Shown here: in pieces, positions 1-12,215 of the stretch | Layout of the letters: every line of letters begins with the position of its first letter | Numbering within the stretch: the stretch's first letter is position 1 | Origin: Pollenia angustigena | Lineage: Eukaryota; Arthropoda; Insecta; Diptera; Polleniidae | Length of the DNA: 64,000 nt | NCBI GenBank assembly: GCA_930367215.1 | Contig: OV884056.1 | Coordinates: forward strand, 46,252,308 to 46,316,307 | Direction of reading: 5' to 3' | Program-made: the position numbers and the translations under genes | The notes under the pieces: model-generated | The model's database searches: none | What the model saw: the letters and a program-made list of their open reading frames with translations, nothing else | What the model was told of the DNA's origin: nothing

Positions 1-2126
1 TATTTTTGATTATTTTTTCGTAATTTTTATTAATCTTGACTAGATGACCCGTGCGAATATTTCGCACCGTTAGTTGTCATTTTTGTAACATAAAATGAAA
101 ATAATTAATAGAAATTTTAGTAACTTCAATACATTTTAAAATATAATTTTTATCAATGAAAATATTAATTTTTCAATTTCTAATTATTTTTCGTCATTAG
201 TGTTAGAAATAAGCTTTAAAATGAGATATCATTCATTAAATTTGATGCGGTGGTATGGAAGATATTTGCAACCGACAAAAAAAAGTGCTTTAGAAATAAT
301 ATATATGATGATGATTATATTTTGATTATCTGTAATCGTAATCAATTAGTAATCGTGCGAATCTGAAAATAATCGTAATATAATCATTACTTCACCTTTA
401 AAAAAAAAATCTAATTACTAATTATTATGATTAGTAATCATTACTTAACAGCTATGTACGAAATAAGAGCAAAAGCAATTTCAAACGAAAACCTAGACTT
501 GAAGCAAAAATATTTTAAAAAAACCTTCTCCTGTAAAATTTTATTTTTGTTGGTTACATCATTTTTGCTATACGGGCTCGATATAATGTAATAAAAAAAT
601 TTAACAAGTGCAAAGAGTTCAGCTGTATAGCAAACTGTCAAACATTTAAAAACAGTTATCGATAAAAAATGAAGTTATGTCAGAAAAAACTATAAATTTG
701 TACAACTTAAAATTGACATTTCAAGCTTGAAATAGAAAGTGTTGCTAAATCAGCGGTTTAGGGCAAATTCAGCAATTTACTGCTTTTTGTTTGATTTGTT
801 TTGATGTTTCTCATAAACAAAAAGTTGACAACATTTAATGAAATAAACAAAATCAAAACCAAAGAAAAACTGAAAAAAAATGTTTGTTTACATTTTTTTA
901 TAGTTTGCTCTTTCCAACATTTACTGTTTCTTTCTATCAATTCAAGGACTAAAAATGCAGTGTTATAAGGGCTTAACTAAAGTAAGTAATCTAGCTCTTT
1001 TATTTTTCTAAAGCTTTTCAATTAGTAGATTTTTTCCATTTTAAATTTCTTTTTCTTCTGATGTGGGTGAAAATTAAAAAATAAGATCTTTTGACGCGAA
1101 AGAGTAAAAAATAAACACGAAAATTTCGCTCGCTTTACTTACATTTAAAACAAAATTTATAAGTATATTTATATATTAAACCAATATAAGCTTAGTTCGA
1201 TATCAATAAACAGGCTCTGAACATGAGCTAGTGATCCCTAAAACCGAATTCTTGACAAAAGTTCTACAGCCCGATGGTTTTACCTGCCTGGGTTATATAT
1301 GTAATATCATTCCGAAATCTATCCTTTATAGATTATTCCTTCAAAATTATGGTTATAAAATCAAGGCAAAATCTAAAACGATTAGTGCTAATTGTTGGAG
1401 AAATCTTTTTATGGAAAATTTACTATCTTTGCATGAACTTCAAAAGCAGTTCTTTATGTATATTAAAGATCCTATTCTGGATTTCAATGCTTGGTATATT
1501 TACCAAAAAAAGTGGTTGTAACGATTTGCTTTGGTCTCGTATCACTGAAAATTGTCAATTGTCTTAAAATCGTCATTGGCTAACATTAAAATAAACATTT
1601 CAACGCAAATGTACTGAAAATTTCGTAAACTTAAGAGATAAATTTGTTAGCTTATAATTGAAAATCATAATATAAAATACGTTTGCATGGTGATAGCGCA
1701 ACACATTCTTTGATTTTAAAACTTCCGCTTCAGCAAAAGAACTTTTTTGCTCTGGGAGTGTGTGTTTTAAGATAGCACTATTCTCTTTGGGGATATTTAT
1801 AGCGAAACCTACACCGAAAAAATTCTCCAAAATTTTTCACCAATTAAAGCATTAATCAAAAATAAAATCAGTTTTAATTAAAAATTTAATCAAGTGAATT
1901 AAACGTTTAATCAAGTAAATTAAACGTTTAATTAATACTATTAACTGGTTTAATTGATACTATTAATTTGTTTACTGGTGCAAATTTAATTAATTTTTTA
2001 ATTAATATCACAAATTTTTTAATTGAAATCAATTTTTATTTTTTTCTGTGTACTAAAAGATCGATAAAAACAGAAAAAGCAAGCTGGAACAAATAGAAGA
2101 AGTGGACCCTATACATCGAGTCATTT
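1..2126. other. AT-rich intergenic DNA, no gene recognised
   Basis: Only short open frames with no recognisable domain occur here. At about 505-560 there is a diverged, inverted match to the interior of the MITE at 2127-2367 (shared tract containing cttctcctgtaaaatttt). Positions 1840-2040 are built from TTAATTAA-like palindromes, including two copies of ATTAAACGTTTAAT; this may be a degenerate MITE end but no pair of termini could be fixed. Confidence 0.6.
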
Positions 2127-2367
2127 CCGCAAAAAAAAGCTTAAGCGACAAAAACAAAATTTTACAGGAGAAGATTTTTTTTTATTCTATTTTAAAAAAA
2201 GTTTTATATGAAGGCTGTCGCTTAAGATGAAATTATTTTTGCTATAAAATCGCAACGGTACCTTATGTAACCATGATATTTTAGGAAATGATGCAAGTGT
2301 TGCCAATAAAGTAATTTATTAAAAAAAAAACAAAATTGAAAACTATGTCGCTTAAGCTTTTTTGCGG
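2127..2367. repeat. small inverted-repeat element (MITE-like)
   Basis: The left end CCGCAAAAAAAAGCTTAAGC and the right end (reverse complement CCGCAAAAAAGCTTAAGCGA) form terminal inverted repeats of about 20 bp around a roughly 200-bp AT-rich core. A third GTCGCTTAAG motif lies inside near 2216. I could not read a convincing TSD, so the superfamily is open. Confidence 0.55.
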
Positions 2368-2865
2368 TTAAGTTTATTAAGTTTATTTTCAATTCAATTA
2401 TTTACAATGGGTGGCCTCAGCGCCTATTGGCATTTATGAGGCGAATTGGTTCTGGAGAAAATGTTGATGGGGTTGCTTAGAGACATATTATAATTAATTG
2501 CGCACATAACATTCTTAAATTGGCAATCAATGAGGTCCACAAAAAAATTATCTGAATTCAAATAATATACACTTATCCTTGCAAATATCTACAGTTAATA
2601 ATAAAACACCATGAAGTAATAAAAAAAGTTTTTTGTAGCAGAATAACAATCCATTATCAGAATATAATACACAACATGGCGGTAACGTTGGAGTTAGCAA
2701 CGAAATTTTTATGGATTGGATTTAGCAGTTTTACTCTTTAAACAATTTTCGGCACTTAGAGTCCTGAATTGAAGTAAATGTTTTTCTAAGTCGATGTGCC
2801 GTATATGTATCTAACGAACGGTATCAAAATGTTATATTATGTACAAAATGGATTAAGCACTCTAA

Positions 2866-2981
2866 CGGCCATTTTCACCAAGTTCGGTTAAAACTACCTT
2901 TCAATTAAAGTTCCGGTTACCAATACGTTTTGACAGCTATAACCGATGGTTAATTATAACCGAACTTGGTGAAAATGGCCG
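2866..2981. mobile_element. 116-bp MITE, TAA TSD (PIF/Harbinger-like)
   Basis: Near-perfect inverted repeats begin CGGCCATTTTCACCAAG and end CTTGGTGAAAATGGCCG, leaving almost no loop. The element is flanked on both sides by TAA (2863-2865 and 2982-2984). The 3-bp TAA/TTA duplication is the usual PIF/Harbinger signature; no coding capacity is present, so the assignment rests on the TSD only. Confidence 0.75.
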
Positions 2982-2984
2982 TAA

Positions 2985-3839
2985 GCCGTCGATGTGGTAA
3001 ATTATTGTGGCGTTAAAAATTAATACTAGCTATTGCTATTTGGGTGTCTGAAGGATCTAAAAATCAACTTCTCCTTAATATTACGAACAAATAATTTATT
3101 TATTACAAAAATATTTAATAGATTTCTCAATACCCATATTGTTTTTATTAATGTGTCGCCAAGTGTTGTAATTATTACTTTATAATTTAACGATGCCATT
3201 AAATGCTGCAACAGAAATTTGTCTATTAATATGGAAATGGCAATTTGCCAATCTGGTGTGGCGTTTTATTTTTATATCTTGTATTATTTGCAAAAAATAT
3301 TAATTTTAATAAAGTTAAACATTAAACATTTACTATCATTTGTTGAGTTATAAAAATTTTTACTACACTATCGATTTGTAATCAGTGACAGTCAATGACA
3401 TGTAAAAATCATTTAGTTTCATATTAATGGGTTATTAACACAAAATGTTTACAAGGGCAATTAACTAAATATCGGATTAATGTAAGATAATATTAATATT
3501 TTTTTATTACAATAAATTTGCATATAAAAAAGGTTTTAAAAACTTAAAGGTTGGGTAATTGAACAATGGTGTGGTGGAAAACAAGGATGGTGAAACCTAA
3601 ACTGAACGTCTCATACAGTCTCTTTTAAAAATCGGATATTCCCTTAAATATTAAAAATGAATTTTAATTATCTACTGAAGTTCTTTTGCAACTAATGGGA
3701 TATCACAATTTAAACTTTTTTAGACTACTAAGACTTATTTCTCTTCTTAGCAAAATCAAAAACATTTTCTATTCAGAGAATTATTTTGGTATTTTTTATT
3801 ATGATAGAAGGATCTATGACAATAGTGTGTGACACAAAA
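2985..3839. other. AT-rich spacer, nothing recognised
   Basis: No coding similarity, no clear inverted or tandem repeats. Probably diverged intergenic DNA. Confidence 0.5.
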
Positions 3840-4540
3840 TATTGGTCAAAAGCTCGCCACGGCTTCGGTGGCATAACTCTAACCAATGGTCCATATTTTC
3901 AATGACTCTGAGACATAATTAAGGTTTAATGTCGTCCATGTGCCGAGTTATCTCATCCTTTAGCTCTTGACAGAAGTCCAACGGTGTTAAATCACATGAT
4001 CGTGTCGATCAATTTACATCGCCACGACATGAGATAACACGCGCAAAAGAGACATTGTTTCTGGTCAAGAATGCACAGGTATTTTCACATTTCCTATAGA
4101 CCCGGTTTGCTGAAATTTGCTTACAATTCCCCCCATTGTGGACACATTTGGTCGATTAAGCTGACCAAATAAATCATGAAATACACAAAATGTATTTTGA
4201 TTTGAACACCCATTTTCGTAAAAGGCTTCAACAATCTTAACAAACTGCTAAATTGTGTACCTCTCCATCACAAAGCATACAGAGATGAAAAAAGTGACGC
4301 ATGAAAAATGACCAAATCATTTGCGAGCGCAGCTTTAAAAGAAAGAGAAAGAAAAAGTTGATTGGTAGTGAAGTGGCAATGTGTAAAAACAGGCCGCTAC
4401 TATCAACACGAACTGCGTAATCAAAACAAAAAATGCAAAAAGGGCAGCTTTCGAAGAAAAAGACAGAAAAGAACACAATATTTTCTGTCTCGTGACGCCT
4501 CTGTGTGCTCTGTGCTCTCCATGGTTAAATTGGTCAAATA
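3840..4540 (-). pseudogene. mariner-like transposase remnant, internally deleted
   Basis: Read on the minus strand from an ATG at about 4268, the sequence gives an N-terminal helix-turn-helix region resembling the DUF4817-type mariner transposases (residues such as FYENGCSNQNTF and GQLNRPNVSTM), with stop codons and frame breaks. It then jumps to a C-terminal DLTPLDF motif near 3990 followed by an ELKDEI stretch. The catalytic core between these is missing. The start codon region is disrupted by a MITE at 4269-4514. A dead, internally deleted copy; related copies lie at 9335-9973 and 28078-29482. Confidence 0.7.
4269..4514. mobile_element. 246-bp hAT-like MITE (family H1)
   Basis: Terminal repeats CACAAAGCATACAGAG (left) and CACAGAGCACACAGAG (right, reverse complement) are flanked by a perfect 8-bp TSD, CTCTCCAT, at 4261-4268 and 4515-4522. 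An 8-bp TSD fits hAT. The TSD contains the first codons (minus strand ATGGAGAG) of the mariner-like transposase, so the element interrupts that start codon. A second full copy is at 29168-29412 and fragments are at 50.7-51.1 kb. Confidence 0.85.
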
Positions 4541-4639
4541 CTGAAACAAAGAAGTGGCACATTAAGTTGGACAAAAAACTTGACGTTAAGGTGTGACTCA
4601 CAGTTAACATTGTGCATTATGGTTGGACAACCCTTTATA

Positions 4640-5741
4640 TATTTCAGTAACTTTGACCCCTATAAGGAGCATAGGGCCTCAATTCCGTGTACAACTTTTT
4701 TAATATTCATCTTAGACCCCATAAAGTTTATATTCTGGGTCTTTGAGTAATTCTAAGCTAATTTAGCCATGTCCGTCTATTGAAATCGCGCTCACTTTCG
4801 AACGACTCAAAAGAAAAGAATAATATTGGTGTCAAATTGTTTCTAGTACAATCTGTTTACAAATTTGCTTAATAAAATTAATGAATTATTTTTTATTTAT
4901 TTCAAATTACCCGAGGTAATTGACTAAAATAAAGATTTGTTGGTAATTATTTTTTTAATTGAATCAATTAATACATTTTTTGAATTTGCAAAGTTTTTTG
5001 ATAATTTTTTTTTTTAATCAAAATTGAAAATATTGAATTTTTAGAAATCAATTTATCATTTTGTTGATAGGTGCAAAATCAACAAATTGTTTGGGTAGAT
5101 TCTAAGAACAAGGTGAACACAATTTTTAATTTTTTCTATGATTATTGATTTATACATTTTTTGGCGCTTTACTTTTTAAATTTCGCCTTTTTATCCCTCT
5201 TATTCTTTTTATTCACTATGAACTATCTCCGTACAATAGTGTTGTATTTTTGAAAAGTGGTAACATAAATAAAAGGCATATTTATATAAGGTAGTCCTAG
5301 CCTTAAAACAATTATTGAAACTTTAGCAAGTAAAAATAAAACGAATATGTAGAATATTTCTACACTAAAACCGAATTTTTGAAAAACCCAAACACCTGAA
5401 AATTTTTAAAAACGAGAATATAGAAAAAATAGGGTTTTCGAATAAGCCGGAAACCGAAGTTGACAATTCTTAAATAACGGTAACACTAAACTTATTCAAG
5501 TTTTCTACAAATAACTTAAATATTAATACACAACATTTGTCAAAAAGAAGGATCAATTGGAAAATTGGTATATCTTGGAAATGTAAACAGCAAAAGTTTT
5601 CAAATTTGGAACAAATAGTTTGGTTATCGATACAAAACAACTAACAAGAAGTTATTATCTCCGATAAAAAGACAATATAATTTTCTGTATATCTGAAAAA
5701 TGGTAACAGTTAAATTTTTCAAAAATGGTACAGATCAGGGT
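4640..5741. other. AT-rich spacer
   Basis: No gene recognised. Stretches near 4880-5090 consist of short AATTAA/TTGATT words similar in style to 1840-2040. Nothing else supportable. Confidence 0.5.
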
Positions 5742-6136
5742 TTAAAAAGGGCTCTACGAAAAGCCCCCCAATGAAATAACGCCCAGGAAATAACCCCCAA
5801 TGAAATAAACCCCAAAAAATAGGAAATAACACCCAAAAACAGTGAATGAAATAACATCGAAAAATAAATGAAATAACACCCAATGATGAAAATGAAATAA
5901 CCCCCAACGAAAAAAACCCCATCAGCAACAAAAATAAAATTATGCCCAATATTCATAAAAGAGTCAGTTTCACCAAGGATTTCATAAACCCCCAAAAACC
6001 AACAGCATTAAAAATGAAATAACCACCGAATAAAAAATGAAATAACACCCAAACTATACACGCTATGAAACAAGCCCCGAATTTTAAAAACTTGTTGGGT
6101 GTTATTTCATTGGAGATTATTTCATAATTTCAAAAC

Positions 6137-8911
6137 TGATGATCTGAAGGATATTCACAAAGTTGCTCGTAGGGAGGTAACTAAGCGCGTAAAACTTGCG
6201 AAGGCTACACTACCACAGAAAGTTTTCTTTAGCAATGGATAACAAATCCAAATGGAAGGAAATTCGCAAAATTGGAATAAGCCAGAAATTCAACAAAAGA
6301 TGTAATATGGATGCTGACGTTGACATTCTGAATGACCAATTTATAAATGTTAATGTCCAATCGCCAGCTTGTAACATTTATGGTGATTTTTGCTTTGTCC
6401 CAATACAAAATCCCTTTAGTTTTCGTTGCGTTAATCAGATTGAAGTTTTGGAATGTTTGTCATCTGTAAAGTCAAATGCGGTTGGTTCTGATGATTTAGT
6501 TCCCATTTTTTTTAAATATTTAACACCTAGGCTACTTCCCTACTATACATATTTATTCAATTCTGTTCTCATGAAGTCTACTTTTCCCGATGCATGGAAA
6601 CAATCTAAAATAATCCCTATTCCTAAAACCAACAGTGAATTCAGGCCGATTGCCATTCTTCCGTTCCTATCGAAAGTCATGGAAAACCGCATAGCAAAAC
6701 AAATCAATCAGTACTTAGAAAGTAATAATTTTCTGTCTGATAGGCAATCGGGTTTCATGAAAGCTAGAAGCTGTACCACTGCCCTACTGGATGTGGTTGA
6801 AGACCTCAGATCAAAGTTAGATGAAAACTTGGTTGCTTTCCTAGTTCTTCTTGATCATAGTAAAGCATTTGATACGGTAGATCATGCAATTTTACTAACA
6901 AAGCTTCAAAAATTATTTTGTTTTTCGAATACAGCCTGTAATCTTATATATTCGTATCTTATGGACAGATCTCAACGTGTTTATCTTAATAATAATGTTT
7001 CAAATTCATTGAATGTTAAAAGAGGAGTTCCTCAAGGTTCTGTACTGGGGCCACTCTTATTCTGTATGTACATTAATGACCTACCTGATGTTTTGACTGA
7101 CAGCAAAGTTCATATGTAGGCTGATGACGTGCAGGTTTACATGAGTGCCCATATAGAAAATGTAAGTTCTTGTGTAAACTCTTTAAATTGTGAATTAAAC
7201 AAAATTGACAGCTGAGCTAATGCCAATGGGCTATCCATCAACCCAGCCAAATCTAAATGTATTTTGCTTTCGAAGTCTAATAGAGCATTTGAAGTACCGG
7301 AAGTAAACATCAAGGGAAATAGAATCGAGTATGTTAAAACAGCTGAGAACCTGGGAGTTGTTTTTAATGTTCGGCTAACCTGGTCAAACCATATTAATGT
7401 CGTTGTGGGTAGAGTGTATAGTATGCTTCGCAACTTGTGGGCAGTAATAGATTCAACATCATTGCCCATACGTATGAAACTTGCAAAAACATATCTTATT
7501 CCTGTCCTATTATACGGTTGTGAAATTTTTGAGAACTGTGACAGTGACGATCAACGTAAACTCAACTTAGCTTACAACAATATTGCAAGATATGTATTTC
7601 TCAAAGGACGTCCTGACCACATTTCACTCTACTCGTATCAGATTTTTCAAATTAAGTTTGATAACCTCTTGAAACTTAAATGCCTTATATTTTTACATAA
7701 GCAGCCTATATATTTGTTCAATAGGATTCAATTTGCTAGATCTAACCGCGGAAGGAAGATTATTCAACAAAGATATAAGAGTCTTCTGTCACATCGACAA
7801 TTTTTCATTTATACCACAAGTCTTTGGAATTCTTTACCGAATTATATACAAAGCTTAGGCAATGCAAATGCGTTTAAAAAGGAGTTAAATAAATTTATTT
7901 GCGTTATGTAATATATGGGTAATTCCAAAGTGTTGAACGTGACAGGCGTACGCATCAAAAATGCAATAACATTTTAAGCAAAAAAAATTTTTACGTTTTC
8001 TTAACCCTTAAATTAAAGCAATAAGAAAGCACTATTATCTATGCTAAAGTTTATGGAGGGCGCGATTCTAGGTCAAAGATAATGGCAAAAGAAGTAGCGG
8101 TTCGAACGTGAAAAAAACAGAAGTAGTTTTTGTGGCCATGTATAAAAAGGCGTAATTCAGCGAAACCTGGCACAATTTTTTAGTCAAATTACTTTCAGAA
8201 TTTTACGTAGCAATGTAACATTAAAATGTTTTGGTTTGATTCCAAAATCTTCTGAATTTTCTTTTTTTTAAGCCAAAATCTGGGTCGATACGTGACATTT
8301 CGAACGTGAAATTTTTTCCGTAATAATTTAACTGAATAATGATCAAAATAAAATAAAAATTTACCATTAATCTGAATAACATATTTCTCTTTGAACTCTT
8401 CCTTAGATTACCGACCATGAAAGAAAATTTTTTTGGAATAATTTTTATCAAATATCACCTTTTTAAGAAAGATAAATATTAAAGAAAACATACAATAAAA
8501 CATTCTCAAAAAAAAAGAAATTACGTTTGCGAAACTTTGCAGTCTGATTGTTTATATAAGTGAACAAATTTATGAGTAAATTTATAAAACTAGTAAAATC
8601 TAAATGTTTCTCTATAACAATATCGTTAAATAATCAGCTTTTAATAACTTTTAAATTTTTGGTCACGGTGGGCCTTTTGGCGGAAATGCCCATATCAGTC
8701 TTACTATGTCTTATCACTGACTATGCAGTCTGATGCAGTTTTCTGTTTCTCTGTCTTTTTTTAATGTTATGTTATTATTTTAATATTATTTCTTTTTAAT
8801 TTCCTTAATTACATACTGTGATTATAAGTTTGATCTTATTCCCTAGCACTTTCATTTATAACATAATTATCTTGTTTTGCTAGGATACAACTAAATTAAA
8901 ATAAATAAATA
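6137..8911 (+). mobile_element. 5'-truncated LINE (LOA/jockey-group), dead
   Basis: The body runs from within the reverse-transcriptase ORF to a 3' tail of TAAATAAATAAATA repeats. It is flanked by an 11-bp near-perfect TSD, AATTTCAAAAC (6126-6136) and AATTTGAAAAC (8912-8922), one mismatch. The 5' end lacks ORF1 and the endonuclease, as expected for incomplete target-primed reverse transcription. About 1 kb follows the ORF; 7935-8640 differs in character and holds three TGAACGTGA/TCGAACGTGA words, so it may include a further insertion. Confidence 0.8.
6196..7911 (+). pseudogene. LINE reverse transcriptase, two nonsense mutations
   Basis: Encodes a non-LTR reverse transcriptase. Visible motifs are the finger region (DAWKQSKIIPIPK), the GF motif (QSGFMKARS), box A (LLDHSKAFDTVDH), box B (RGVPQGSVLGPLLF) and the catalytic ADD. 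A TAG at 7117 replaces the residue just before ADD, which is normally aromatic, and a TGA near 7214 falls where related proteins have Trp. Both are single-base changes. The C-terminal domain (7264-7911) is open and ends with the common TTSLWNSLP motif. A frame break near 6235 separates an upstream stretch that also looks coding. Family assignment to LOA/jockey group is from motif style. Confidence 0.8.
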
Positions 8912-9334
8912 AATTTGAAAACCCCAAATGAGGAATGAAATAATTCCCAAAAAAAAAATGAAAAACGGCCCAAAAAAATTGGGAGTTATTTCATATGAAA
9001 TAACACCCAAAAATTTATGAACGCAATTTGGGGAATATTTCATTTCTCGTTTGGGCGTTATTTCATTGGGGGGCTTTTCGTGGAGCCTTAAAAAGCTGCA
9101 GTCAAAATCAAAAAATTGCTTTTTCTTCCACTTTCTGATTTTTCATTAGACAAAAATAAACCGTTGCTTTTACTTCTGATTCATTAAATGAAAACAGTCG
9201 CAGTGTAGGCAAAAGCAAAAAACCAAAAGTATTACACAAAAAAGAACATCGGCAGCCGACATGTTCGAAAGTGTTTGGTTTGACAGACTGAAACTTTTAA
9301 TAAATCCCGAAGTTTACGAAGATTTGAGGTACGA

Positions 9335-9973
9335 AAAAATGTCGAATCATGTTCCTATACCGTTCACCATTGACAGTAACATTCTTATCATTATCGTTTT
9401 TGAAGACATATGGGCCATTAACTCCGCCATCCCATAAAGCGCACTAAACAGTAATTTACTGTGCATGAAATGGTGTTTCGACAAAAGCTTGTGGATTCTC
9501 CTCACTTTAAATGGCTTCATCGGTAAATAAAATTTTGAATGAAAATTCAAAATCAATATCATTTTGTGCTTCAGCCAATTCGCCGAATTGGCGGCGCATA
9601 CGATGGTCGTTTGGCTTTAACTCCTGCGCAAGTTGAATCTTAAGCCAAGATCCTTACGTAAAATCTTCCATAAAGTGGAAGGACACAACCCCAGTTGCTG
9701 AGAACGGCGACGAATTGATTGATTAGGATCATCTTCAATGCTTTCCTGTACAGCGAATACAGCTTATTCAGTGCACACTGTTCGGCGTCACACGTGATGC
9801 ACATTATCAGTAACAGTTAATTTGGTCCGAAAACTATAATTTGTTCTTCGAATTAGCCGCTCTGAAGGACGATTATGTACGCCATAAAATGGAAGAATTT
9901 GACGAATAGAACAATTATTTTGATTAAAAATTTCAATAATTTGCACGCGTTGCTCTGGTGTAAGTCGATTCAT
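9335..9973 (-). pseudogene. mariner-like transposase remnant
   Basis: Minus-strand frame beginning MNRLTPEQRVQIIEIFNQNN and continuing with YGVHNRPSERLIRRT is the characteristic N-terminal helix-turn-helix (DUF4817 type) of a mariner/Tc1-group transposase. Downstream, 9490-9530 matches the SEENPQAFVETPFH region and the end near 9350 matches the NVTVNG region, but the intervening catalytic stretch is deleted and frames change. Dead copy of the same broad family as 3840-4540 and 28078-29482. Terminal repeats could not be found. Confidence 0.7.
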
Positions 9974-10260
9974 AATGAAATTTCAAAGCAAGCTTAGCAA
10001 AAAGCAACTATCAGCTATTAAATGGGTGCTCAAATAACGCAGTGATGCCAACTCAAAGTTGTGACACTCCCGTACAAGGACAATATAAATTTATGTATAT
10101 CTGAAGAATGTTAACAATAAAATTATCTAAACTTGTATCTCATACTTTAAATTCCTAGTTTGTCCTTTACTTATTATTTTATACCTTACGCATAATTTCA
10201 AATGTCAAAAATAGCTCAAGTCTTCGAGCATATTGTCGGTTGTGCCATACCAAATAGTTA

Positions 10261-10854
10261 CCCAGCAAAAACTTGGTAATGACATGCCATTACTGAACAA
10301 CTTACTTTTCAATGACTACTACATACCATCTTCATTACATAGAAGTAGTTTGGTAATGACTTAAGTAACTCCCTATTTGTAAGCGAGGGTGGTAAGTAGT
10401 TGCCTACAATAATTTAATCTCATATTTACGCTCTTAATTGAGTAAAACAACGTTTTTTTATACAAAAACTACACTGCCCCGGTAGACTAGCTGGTAGTGA
10501 GCTAGTCTATCAGCACCGAGGTTGCGCGATCGAATCCCACCAGAGACAAAATAAAACAAAGTAAAATAAAATAAGAAAAAATAGAAAAAAAAATAAAGTA
10601 AAATAAAATAAGAAAAAATAAAAAAAAAGTAACAAAAAAAAAATTTTTTTAAAGCCATTCAATGTTAGTTGTAATTTTGGTGACATCGGAGTAATAACTT
10701 TTTAACTCCCTATTTGTAAGCGAGGGAGGTAAGTACTTGCCTCCAATGACATCACCGTGTTAAAATAATGAGTTAAAATACCAATGTATAAGTAGTGAAG
10801 AGTCGTTATATTAGCTTTTTAACTCATTACTTTGCAATGTAAGTTTTTGCTGGG
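10261..10854. mobile_element. 594-bp MITE with TA TSD, carrying a SINE
   Basis: Ends CCCAGCAAAAACTTGGTAAT and (reverse complement) CCCAGCAAAAACTTACATTG are flanked by TA on both sides (10259-10260, 10855-10856), as in Tc1/mariner elements. A direct repeat of about 50 bp (aactccctatttgtaagcga and following) occurs at 10366-10415 and 10696-10745, bracketing the SINE-like insertion. Confidence 0.7.
10476..10640 (+). mobile_element. tRNA-derived SINE
   Basis: A box A-like TAGACTAGCTGG (10483-10494) is followed 46 bp later by a box B-like GATCGAATC (10529-10537). This is close to the spacing of the internal RNA polymerase III promoter in tRNA genes. Seven bases (GCCCCGG) precede box A as in an acceptor stem, but no matching 3' acceptor strand exists, so this is not a functional tRNA. 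GACTAGCT and AGCTAGTC form a strong hairpin in the D-arm position. An A-rich tail of AAATAAA/AAAATAAG repeats (about 10545-10640) follows. Confidence 0.65.
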
Positions 10855-10874
10855 TATGTTATCACTGGTCAAAC

Positions 10875-12115
10875 AGTGCTGCCAAAAAAATTTTAAGTCA
10901 TGTACCCGATTTAAATTTTTTAAATCATTAAAAATTCCCTATATTTCATTTTATAACTAACACAGCATTTTAAATGTAAAAACTAGCTCCAGTAATCCAG
11001 AATTATTAAAAAATCGTTTTGCAAAAATCCTGAAACTCCTCGCTACAACGCTCCTCTGGCAACACTAAGTTTAACATGGATCTTCATCGAGTAATAATTC
11101 TGATTTAAGAATTACCCAAAAATCAAGACAATAAAAATCAAAACTTTACTTTTCAATACGATCTCCAGCTATTTCGATATTTAAAAATAAACTCCTATTT
11201 CCCATCACTATTCTTTGTAAACGATCATTTTCTAACCAACAAGTAACTTGTGTCATAAAATTATGCAAATGCTTTCCTCACAAACAAAAACTAAAAAAAC
11301 AAACTCTTAACAAATATAACACACACCCCACACGTACCACGCATGTTAGACGGTATTTAACGATCATGTTGACATGTGTATAACGTTAATCGGAGATTCC
11401 CCAAACAGCATGTGTGTGGATGTTTGATAGTACAATATTAAATGGCGCCTAAAATATTAACGATTTTACGAACACAACTTATTTTACGATCATATTCTAA
11501 TTCATGCCACGCGGGCATATTGGAATGCATTAGAGTGCATGGGTGGGTAATTGTTATGCGGTACTAACAAATTGCTTTCGATAGATGATGATACGATATC
11601 GATTGCAAATTTCTAATATTTTGGATTGGAATTCTCTAGTGCTACTATTTAATGACTGGCGCCAAAAAAAAGTATGTAAAATAATATGATAAAAATCTTT
11701 TATTACTACAATTATATAGTTGTATTGACTATTATTAAAAATAAAATTAAAATTTGTAATTAAATATTTAGTATTCATTTGAAAATCGTTAAATAAAAAT
11801 TTTTAAATATATCTCTGAGGGCAATTGTTGGTATCCTTATCCGTAAGATCTTGAAATACAAACAGTAAAATTATTTAAGATCATATCCGAATTTCACATT
11901 AAAAAGAAGTAAAAAGTCAAAAGATTTACTTTAGTTTTGTCGTCGCACCTTCTGGTTGCAAAAAGTATATTCAGGCTTCTTCTAAAATTTAAAAAATTTT
12001 TTAGAACGTCTATCTTTCACACCCTTTTTTTGCCATTGGAAGTCGACCCAGTATTTTAAGTAGCCTCTAAAATAAATGTTTACCCAGAAATGACATAAAT
12101 AGATGTTAACTAGAA
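10875..12115. other. AT-rich spacer with possible hAT end fragments
   Basis: The words CAGTGCTGCCAAAA (10874) and CTGGCAACACT (11057) resemble facing hAT termini, but no TSD could be matched. The rest shows no genes or clear repeats. Confidence 0.4.
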
Positions 12116-12215
12116 CCAGTGTTGCCAATATAGCCATTTAGTAGCTAGATTTTCCACCTTCTTTAGCCATTTTTCATCTTGTTTAGCAATAGAAATTTGT
12201 TTTGCCTTTTTTCTT

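Larger units (their letters stand above)
5750..9087. mobile_element. DNA transposon with GAAATAAC iterons, split by a LINE
   Basis: Inverted ends start GGCTCTACGAAAAGCCCCCC (left) and GGCTCCACGAAAAGCCCCCC (right, reverse complement) and continue for about 36 bp. A perfect 8-bp TSD, TTAAAAAG, lies at 5742-5749 and 9088-9095. The element's own arms (about 390 bp left, 165 bp right) hold roughly twelve copies of a GAAATAACxCCCAA motif in both orientations. No transposase remains. The 8-bp TSD fits hAT or P; the repeats resemble transposase-binding subterminal iterons, which is inference. A LINE at 6137-8911 sits inside. Confidence 0.85.

Noticed and set aside
1231..1567. Two overlapping + strand frames of about 96 codons
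   Set aside because: They overlap in different frames, have AT-driven composition (rich in I, L, F, K, N) and show no family features.
10476..10548. A functional tRNA gene
   Set aside because: Box A and B are present but the 3' acceptor strand does not pair with GCCCCGG and an A-rich tail follows, so SINE is the better reading.
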